Positions 58,443 through 64,000 of a DNA stretch of 64,000 nucleotides are shown here, piece by piece. The position numbers and the translations under genes were made by a program. Each line of letters opens with the position of its first letter. Position 1 is the first letter of the stretch. Source of the DNA: Sediminicola sp963974715 (lineage in GTDB: Bacteria > Bacteroidota > Bacteroidia > Flavobacteriales > Flavobacteriaceae); contig CAXBDK010000017.1 in the NCBI GenBank assembly GCA_963974715.1, forward strand, positions 1 to 64,000. Direction: 5' to 3'. Below the pieces are notes generated by a model that saw only the letters and a list, made by a program, of their open reading frames with translations, did no database searches and was not told the DNA's origin.

Positions 58443-60419
58443 TCAATAGGCCAAGAGATCCTTAAGGGCCTTGGCGAACCTTTCTTTGGGCAGGTAATTG
58501 TTTTCCAGTTTTTTAGCGAATGGAATAGGCGTTTCCAGACTTCCCACCCGTTTTACGGGGGCGTCCAGGAACTCAAAACAATTTTCCATCACTAGGGCCG
58601 ATATATCACTTGCGATGCCCCCAAAAAGACTGTCTTCCTGCAGGATCACCAATTTGCCCGTCTTGCGTACGGAACGATATACCGCCTCCAGATCCAAGGG
58701 CTGTAGCGTACGCAGGTCGAGCAGATCGGCACTAACGGAAGGTTCCTTGTCCAAGTTTTCCAGTGCCCAATGCACCCCTGCCCCATAGGTTACAATGCTG
58801 ATCTGCGTACCTTCCCTTAATAAGGATGCCTTCCCCAAGGGAAGGGTGTAATAGGCATCGGGCACCTCTTGGTACACGCTTCGGTAGAGGGCCTTATGTT
58901 CAAAGAAGAGCACGGGGTTGGGATCGTTAATGGCGGTGGCCAACAATCCCTTGGCGTCATAGGGAAAAGCGGGGTACACGACCTTGAGCCCCGGCGTCTT
59001 TGTAAACCAGGCCTCATTGGTCTGCGAGTGGAAAGGGCCTGCCCCTACCCCCGCCCCGCAGGGCATACGGATCACCACATCAGCATGCTCGCCCCAACGG
59101 TAATGCGATTTTGCCAGGTAGTTGACAATGGGATTGAAGCCAGAGCTCACAAAATCGGCGAACTGCATCTCCACCACTGCCTTCATTTTATTAATGGACA
59201 GGCCCATTGCCGCTCCCACAATGGCAGACTCGCAAATAGGCGTATTGCGTACCCGTTCCTTGCCAAAGGCCCCTACGAACCCTTCCGTAATCTTGAATGC
59301 CCCTCCATATTCCGCGATATCCTGCCCCATGATCACCAGGTTTTCATGTCGTTCCATGGACTGGCGCAGCCCTTGGGAAACGGCATCGATCAGCCGTATG
59401 GAAGAAACCTTATCAGAAGGCGCAATGTCCTGATATATATATTCTTTATATACATCACCTAATTCGGTACTTTCATCCAGTTCGATCTCCAATTCCACAT
59501 ATGCACGTTGTAAATGTTCTTCGATTTCCTGTTGGTAACGTTTTTTGATCTGGGAAATGGCCCCTTCGTTCAACACCCCTTCCGAAAGAAGGAAATCCTC
59601 GTAAGTGGTTATGGGATCTTTTTTGGCCCATGCATCCATAAGTTCAAGGGGCACATATTTGGTGCCACTGGCCTCTTCGTGCCCCCGCATACGGAAGGTC
59701 TTGAATTCCAGCAAAACCGGGCGCGGCGATCGACGCATTCTTTGGCAAAGGGATAGGACCTTGGAATATACCTCTAGAATATTATTGCCATCCAATTGAT
59801 GGGCCTCCATCCCATACCCCACTCCCTTATCTACCAAATCCTTGCACTTGTACTGTTCATCGGTAGGTGTGGAAAGTCCGTAACCATTGTTCTCGATACA
59901 GAAAAGAACCGGCAAATTCCAAACGGCGGCCACATTTAGGGCTTCGTGAAAATCCCCTTCACTGCTGCCCCCTTCGCCCGTGAAGACCGCTGTCACCATT
60001 TTCTCCTTTCGGAGCAGGTGGGCAAGCGCGATTCCGTCCGCTACGCCCAATTGCGGGCCCAAGTGGGATATCATGCCCACAATACGGTACCGTTGGCTCC
60101 CAAAATGAAAACTGCGGTCCCTGCCCTTGGTAAAACCACTTGCCTTGCCCTGCCATTGTGCAAAGAGCCGGTACAAAGGAATATCACGGGTAGTGAAAAC
60201 ACCCAGGTTGCGGTGCATGGGCAGTATGTACTCATCTTCGGAGAGGGCCATCGTAACCCCTACGGATATGGCTTCTTGGCCAATTCCACTGAACCATTTT
60301 GAAATCTTGCCCTGTCGCAAAAGGATCAACATTTTTTCCTCTATCATCCTAGGAAGCAACATTCGCTCGTACAGTTTTAGTTGAACGGCCCTGCTTGTAT
60401 TTTCAGTCTTGAACTCCAC
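58443..60419 (-). CDS. Fused alpha/beta E1 component of 2-oxo acid dehydrogenase
   Basis: This 658-residue thiamine-diphosphate enzyme joins the alpha part (about 1-320; GEGGSSEGDFHEALNVAAVW and IENNGYG are the ThDP-binding motif) and the beta part (about 335-658; LVIMGQDIAEYGGAFK, SIVTYGAGVHWAL, LRTLQPLD). Such single-chain E1 proteins decarboxylate branched-chain 2-oxo acids, or acetoin/pyruvate-like substrates, and pass the acyl group to a lipoyl E2, which must be encoded elsewhere. Fusion of alpha and beta is usual for Bacteroidetes. It stands alone, divergent from the 2OG oxygenase. Exact substrate is uncertain. Confidence 0.9.
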   Translation of the reverse strand: MEFKTENTSRAVQLKLYERMLLPRMIEEKMLILLRQGKISKWFSGIGQEAISVGVTMALSEDEYILPMHRNLGVFTTRDIPLYRLFAQWQGKASGFTKGRDRSFHFGSQRYRIVGMISHLGPQLGVADGIALAHLLRKEKMVTAVFTGEGGSSEGDFHEALNVAAVWNLPVLFCIENNGYGLSTPTDEQYKCKDLVDKGVGYGMEAHQLDGNNILEVYSKVLSLCQRMRRSPRPVLLEFKTFRMRGHEEASGTKYVPLELMDAWAKKDPITTYEDFLLSEGVLNEGAISQIKKRYQQEIEEHLQRAYVELEIELDESTELGDVYKEYIYQDIAPSDKVSSIRLIDAVSQGLRQSMERHENLVIMGQDIAEYGGAFKITEGFVGAFGKERVRNTPICESAIVGAAMGLSINKMKAVVEMQFADFVSSGFNPIVNYLAKSHYRWGEHADVVIRMPCGAGVGAGPFHSQTNEAWFTKTPGLKVVYPAFPYDAKGLLATAINDPNPVLFFEHKALYRSVYQEVPDAYYTLPLGKASLLREGTQISIVTYGAGVHWALENLDKEPSVSADLLDLRTLQPLDLEAVYRSVRKTGKLVILQEDSLFGGIASDISALVMENCFEFLDAPVKRVGSLETPIPFAKKLENNYLPKERFAKALKDLLAY

Positions 60420-60580
60420 GCCACATTATTTTATGATCGGTCACGGCTTAAGAAGGATAGCTTGGTCTAGAAAGTCATTTTTTCAAATCGTAACCAATTT
60501 CTTCAAAAGTGCGATAAATGTAACAAAAAGAGACCAACAAAATTGAAAGTTTTCATATGGACATTCCCTATTAATTTTAG

Positions 60581-60588
60581 TAAATTTG
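60581..60588 (+). promoter_or_regulatory. -7 promoter element of the 2OG oxygenase gene
   Basis: TAAATTTG matches TAnnTTTG 22 bp before the ATG at 60611. Confidence 0.55.
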
Positions 60589-60610
60589 ATATCAACTATA
60601 AAATTTTACA

Positions 60611-61561
60611 ATGGGCGGGATACCAAGTGTTGATCTAAGGGATTTTTTGTCGGAGGATATAAAGCGGCAAGATACCTTTATAAAGGAACTGGGCGGTGCC
60701 TTCGAAAATATTGGCTTTGTGGCCCTAAAAGGGCATTTTCTGGACGAAAAACTGGTTGCGGAACTCTATGCCGAGGTAAAGAATTTCTTTGACCTGCCCC
60801 AAGAGGTGAAGGACTCCTATGAGATTTCGGGAATAGGGGGCCAGCGTGGTTACACCTCTTTCGGAAAGGAACATGCCAAAGGAAAAAAGGAAGGAGACCT
60901 AAAGGAATTCTGGCATTTTGGCCAGTACGTAGTGGACGATCCAGCACTGGAGGAAGAGTATCCGGACAATGTGATCGTAAAGGAACTGCCGAAATTCAAC
61001 GCAGTTGGCAAAGAAGCCTACAAAATGTTGGAAAAGACGGCCAAATATGTACTACGTGCACTGGCACTCCACCTAGGCCTGGAAGAAACCTATTTTGACG
61101 AATACATCAGAAATGGCAACTCCATATTAAGGCCGATACATTACCCCCCGATCAAGACCGAGCCAAAAAATGCCGTCAGGGCAGCGGCCCATGGGGACAT
61201 CAACCTGATCACGCTTTTGATGGGGGCCCAAGGAAAAGGCCTGCAGGTACAGAACCACAAAGGGGAATGGGTGGACGCCATTGCGGCCCCGGACGAACTT
61301 ATGATCAATGTGGGCGATATGTTATCGCGCCTTACCAACAACAAATTAAAGTCGACCATACACCAAGTGGTAAACCCCCCTAGGGAACTTTGGGGAAGTT
61401 CCCGGTATTCCATACCGTACTTTATGCACCCTGTGGGCGATATGCCATTGAACTGTCTACCACATTGCATCGATGCCAAAAACCCGAAACAATTCGAGGA
61501 TATTACGGCCGGGGAGTTTCTTCACGAACGATTGATCGAATTGGGACTGATCAAAAAATAA
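60611..61561 (+). CDS. 2-oxoglutarate/Fe(II) oxygenase (isopenicillin N synthase-like)
   Basis: This 316-residue oxygenase has an N-terminal DIOX_N domain (PSVDLRDFL near residue 5) and a double-stranded beta-helix core. The iron ligands are His194 and Asp196 (AAHGDINLITLL) and His251 (STIHQVVNPP), and the R-x-S pair for the co-substrate is Arg265/Ser267 (SRYSIPYF). Known relatives hydroxylate or ring-close small molecules such as flavones, gibberellins and penicillin precursors, but bacterial single-gene members have unassigned substrates. A hairpin terminator closes the unit. Confidence 0.9.
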   Translation: MGGIPSVDLRDFLSEDIKRQDTFIKELGGAFENIGFVALKGHFLDEKLVAELYAEVKNFFDLPQEVKDSYEISGIGGQRGYTSFGKEHAKGKKEGDLKEFWHFGQYVVDDPALEEEYPDNVIVKELPKFNAVGKEAYKMLEKTAKYVLRALALHLGLEETYFDEYIRNGNSILRPIHYPPIKTEPKNAVRAAAHGDINLITLLMGAQGKGLQVQNHKGEWVDAIAAPDELMINVGDMLSRLTNNKLKSTIHQVVNPPRELWGSSRYSIPYFMHPVGDMPLNCLPHCIDAKNPKQFEDITAGEFLHERLIELGLIKK

Positions 61562-61570
61562 TAAATACCA

Positions 61571-61604
61571 AACCTTTCCGTTAGTGTAACCGAAAGGTTT
61601 TTTT
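61571..61604 (+). terminator. Rho-independent terminator of the 2OG oxygenase gene
   Basis: AACCTTTC pairs with GAAAGGTT, with an inner GTTA/TAAC stem, followed by T residues. Confidence 0.85.
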
Positions 61605-61640
61605 CTGAACGGGAGTTCTTTTAAAAAGTTTAACGAGCAC

Positions 61641-61967
61641 ATGGACCTGAAGGAACAGTTAAAACAATTATTTCCCGACCATACCCCCGAACCGGAGCAT
61701 ACGGACACTGAGGAAAAAGGCCTCTGGCTACAGGACGAACCATTGATCTGTAAGTACGAAAAGAGAAAGGGGAAGCCGATCACCATCATTGAGGGATATA
61801 CAGGGGCGGAGGCCGATTTTAAGGCCCTTGCCAAGGAACTGAAGACAAAACTGAGCGTTGGGGGCTCCTTTAAGGACGATGCCATCATCGTTCAGGGCGA
61901 CTATCGGGACCGGATAATGGACATGTTAAAGGAAAAGGGATTCAAGGTCAAACGTGTAGGCGGTTAA
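61641..61967 (+). CDS. SUI1/YciH-family translation factor
   Basis: This 108-residue protein is like bacterial YciH, a homologue of eIF1/SUI1. It has the KYEKRKGKPITIIEGYTG sheet near residue 40, LAKELKTKLSVGGSFKDDAI near 72 and the terminal QGDYRDRIMDMLKEKGF helix. In E. coli YciH helps discriminate the initiation complex. The acidic first 30 residues are variable. It stands alone or precedes the DUF1835 gene by 82 bp. Confidence 0.9.
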   Translation: MDLKEQLKQLFPDHTPEPEHTDTEEKGLWLQDEPLICKYEKRKGKPITIIEGYTGAEADFKALAKELKTKLSVGGSFKDDAIIVQGDYRDRIMDMLKEKGFKVKRVGG

Positions 61968-62049
61968 TTTCTGTTAATTCCTTTCTTAAATTTTAATATA
62001 TACCGTACTTTTATAGTCTTTAACTTATCAAATACCTAAACGCAAACGA

Positions 62050-62982
62050 ATGAGTTCCCAACTGCACATAACAAACGGCGATTTTTTTACCGAAAAGTTG
62101 CATTCCCTTGATCTTAAGGGCGATGTCATTACTTGGCGGGAAATGCTCTGTGAAGGAAAGACCCTCACCAACGTAGGGAGCGAGACCTTTTGGAAAACGC
62201 GGTTTGAATTTTTGAACAGGAACTATAAGGTTTCCAAATCGAGGTTTATAGAACAGACCTTAAAGGAGTACCGAAGCCTTTGCAACCATAAACAGCAGGA
62301 TAAGATCATCCTTTGGTTCGATTACGATCTTTTCTGCCAAGTAAACATGTTGGCCGTTATCAGTTGGTTGAAGACCAATAGGAGGGATGCCGAAATCTCA
62401 TTGGTATCCAGCGGCAAGGTGTTGGGCAGCCAAGAAATGAAAGGCCTATCCGAACTGAACAGGGAAGAATTGTTGGGACTTTACGAAAACAGGAAGACCC
62501 TTACCCAGGACGATATAGAATATGCGGACTATATTTGGCAACTATATTGTAGCGACAATCCCATCCGATTGGAAAATGTGGCCGATTATAAAAATTATCA
62601 GTTCGAGTACCTTGGGGAAGCCATTGCGGCCCATCTAAAAAGGTTCCCGAGCATTCGAAACGGCCTTAATGAAGTGGAAAACCAACTTTTACGTGTCTCC
62701 GTTGCCCAGAAACCGAATTCGCGAAAAGAATTGATGGACGCCGTGCTGAAGAACCAAGGAGTCTACGGATTCGGGGATACCCAATACGAGCGGGTAATCA
62801 CGAAATTAAAACCACTTTTCGCCTCATTTTCGCCCGTTAAATTGACCAAAAACGGATTGGGCATCCTGAACGGGGCCACCAGTTATTATGCCTGTATACA
62901 AGAAAACGATGTCTACCTTGGAGGCGCACTTAAATACAACTTCCTTTACAATACCGGTACGGACCGAATCCTAAAATTGTAA
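62050..62982 (+). CDS. DUF1835 domain-containing protein
   Basis: This 310-residue protein begins with the DUF1835 pattern HITNGDFFTEKLHSLDLKGD and continues with ITWREMLCEGKT, IILWFDYDLFCQVNM near residue 92 and a helical C-terminal half. Function is unknown. The nucleoside phosphorylase gene begins one base after its stop codon, so they form an operon. No further hint is available from sequence. Confidence 0.8.
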   Translation: MSSQLHITNGDFFTEKLHSLDLKGDVITWREMLCEGKTLTNVGSETFWKTRFEFLNRNYKVSKSRFIEQTLKEYRSLCNHKQQDKIILWFDYDLFCQVNMLAVISWLKTNRRDAEISLVSSGKVLGSQEMKGLSELNREELLGLYENRKTLTQDDIEYADYIWQLYCSDNPIRLENVADYKNYQFEYLGEAIAAHLKRFPSIRNGLNEVENQLLRVSVAQKPNSRKELMDAVLKNQGVYGFGDTQYERVITKLKPLFASFSPVKLTKNGLGILNGATSYYACIQENDVYLGGALKYNFLYNTGTDRILKL

Positions 62983-62983
62983 A

Positions 62984-63853
62984 ATGACGCTCAGTCCGTC
63001 CGAATTTATCCTAAATGGCGATGGGAGCATTTACCATCTGAACCTTTTACCGGACGATCTGGCACAGACCGTTATCACCGTTGGCGACCCGGATCGGGTG
63101 CCCGAGGTTTCCAAATATTTCGATACCATTGCCCTTAAAAAAGGAAAACGAGAGTTCCTTACCCATACAGGTACGCTGAACGGAAAAACACTTTCCGTGG
63201 TCTCCACCGGAATCGGAACGGACAACGTTGATATTGTCCTGAACGAACTGGATGCCCTTGCGAACATCGATTTTAAGGACAGGACCGTTAAACGGAACAC
63301 CCGAAGGCTGGATATCATAAGAATAGGAACCTCAGGCGCCATTCACCCGGATATTCCCGTGGATTCCTTTTTGATGAGCGAATACGCCATGGGACTGGAC
63401 AGTCTGTTACAATTCTATGACAGCGGGCATGTTCAAAATACAGAAATCCAAAAGGCCTTTATGGATCACAGCCAATGGGATACCAAAAAGTCGGCCCCCT
63501 ATGTGGTCCGTTATAATGATGGGCTGGGCGAAAAACTGGCATCCCCAGTGGTGCAAAAAGGATTTACGGTCACCAATGTTGGATTTTATGGCCCCCAGGG
63601 CCGGGTGTTAAGGTTGCCCCTCCAAGACCCCGACCTAAACCAGAAATTGGCCTCTTTCCGGTTCGGACAGCTGAAATTGACCAATCTGGAAATGGAGACT
63701 GCGGGAATCTACGGACTTTCACGGCTTTTGGGCCATAGGGCCGTATCCATGAACTGTATTTTGGCCAACAGGAGTACAGGGGAATTCTCTAAACGGCCAC
63801 AAGAGTCCATTGATGCCCTTATCCAATACACGCTTCAAAAACTTACCGAATAA
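62984..63853 (+). CDS. Nucleoside phosphorylase (uridine phosphorylase-like)
   Basis: This 289-residue enzyme cleaves a nucleoside by phosphate to base and ribose-1-phosphate. The PNP/UDP superfamily motifs are VGDPDRVPEVSKYFD near residue 32, STGIGTDNVDIVLNELDAL near 71, RIGTSGAIHPDIPVDSFL near 112 and NLEMETAGIYGLSRLLGHRA near 236. The glutamate of EMETAGIY binds the ribose. It is closest to uridine phosphorylase-like proteins. A solute-binding protein gene follows immediately after the stop. Confidence 0.9.
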   Translation: MTLSPSEFILNGDGSIYHLNLLPDDLAQTVITVGDPDRVPEVSKYFDTIALKKGKREFLTHTGTLNGKTLSVVSTGIGTDNVDIVLNELDALANIDFKDRTVKRNTRRLDIIRIGTSGAIHPDIPVDSFLMSEYAMGLDSLLQFYDSGHVQNTEIQKAFMDHSQWDTKKSAPYVVRYNDGLGEKLASPVVQKGFTVTNVGFYGPQGRVLRLPLQDPDLNQKLASFRFGQLKLTNLEMETAGIYGLSRLLGHRAVSMNCILANRSTGEFSKRPQESIDALIQYTLQKLTE

Positions 63854-64000
63854 ATGAAAAAAGTATCGATACTGGGAGTACCTGAACATTTTAATTTTCC
63901 ATGGCAACTTGCCATAGATGAAGGGGCCTTTGAGGAAAGGGGCATCGATCTGGAATGGACAGATGTTCCCGAAGGTACCGGAAAAATGTCCAAGATGCTT
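63854..64000 (+). CDS. Solute-binding-protein-like gene, truncated by the window end
   Basis: The first 49 codons give MKKVSILGVPEHFNFPWQLA and then IDEGAFEERGIDLEWTDVPE, ending at GTGKMSKML. The segment has the layout of the type 2 periplasmic-binding fold (ABC-type NMT1/SsuA-like or menaquinone-type), without a recognisable signal peptide, as in several cytoplasmic relatives. The start codon overlaps no other gene and lies directly after the phosphorylase stop. Full identity depends on the sequence beyond the window. Confidence 0.6.
   Translation, partial: MKKVSILGVPEHFNFPWQLAIDEGAFEERGIDLEWTDVPEGTGKMSKML

Overview
The window looks like a chromosomal segment of a marine-type Flavobacteriaceae bacterium (Bacteroidota). 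The evidence is the many Bacteroidetes -7 promoter elements (TAnnTTTG) lying just upstream of starts, weak or absent Shine-Dalgarno sequences, a T9SS type A C-terminal sorting domain, a flavobacterial type III PKS operon, and family hallmarks such as DUF4494, M13 lipoprotein and DUF1835 proteins. The genus cannot be fixed from sequence alone. No rRNA, tRNA or CRISPR array was recognised.

Layout. 1-2.5 kb: a Crp/Fnr regulator and a carboxymuconolactone-decarboxylase-like gene between two blocks of degenerate GCAGAT/ATCAGCG repeats. 2.5-8.4 kb: HAD hydrolase, superfamily 2 helicase, rlmF, and a Fur-type regulator next to a Zn/Cd-type P-ATPase with a dyad in the shared promoter. 8.8-18.4 kb: TesB thioesterase, RecQ, three separate DEAD-box RNA helicases, a di-haem cytochrome lipoprotein and an FKBP. 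18.4-23.6 kb: single metabolic genes (alpha/beta hydrolase, Old Yellow Enzyme, dienelactone hydrolase, TIM-barrel isomerase, DUF1801).

23.6-36.2 kb is the accessory region. It starts with unusual intergenic arrays in which TAAC and GTTA tetramers recur exactly every 8 bp around small GC hairpins. It also holds a duplicated composite element with strong hairpins, a zeta-toxin-like ATPase with a small overlapping upstream partner, an Xre regulator, a 28-aa peptide gene behind a 14-bp palindrome, and a strikingly AT-rich three-gene operon at 27870-35858. That operon has the architecture of the DISARM anti-phage core (DrmE-like, DrmA helicase, DrmB/DUF1998) but no adjacent methyltransferase and no phospholipase-D gene. 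It is the best candidate for an unusual system in this window.

36.2-50 kb: katG, a repeat-filled 1.2-kb gap, M13 peptidase with a 2H phosphoesterase, a secreted T9SS beta-propeller protein, an Xre-RES toxin-antitoxin pair, DUF4494, a 45-aa membrane peptide, a Bcr/CflA-type exporter, a third GCAGAT repeat block in inverse orientation, a hibernation factor and small unknowns. 50-57 kb: TerC, then a convergent seven-gene operon read from 56894 to 51132 (FAD oxidoreductase, methyltransferase, type III PKS, FabI-like SDR, FabZ-like dehydratase, ketosynthase, ACP). It reads as a dedicated fatty-acyl starter pathway feeding a type III PKS. 57-64 kb: OmpA and lipocalin lipoproteins, a fused E1 dehydrogenase, a 2OG-Fe(II) oxygenase, SUI1, DUF1835, a nucleoside phosphorylase and a truncated solute-binding protein.
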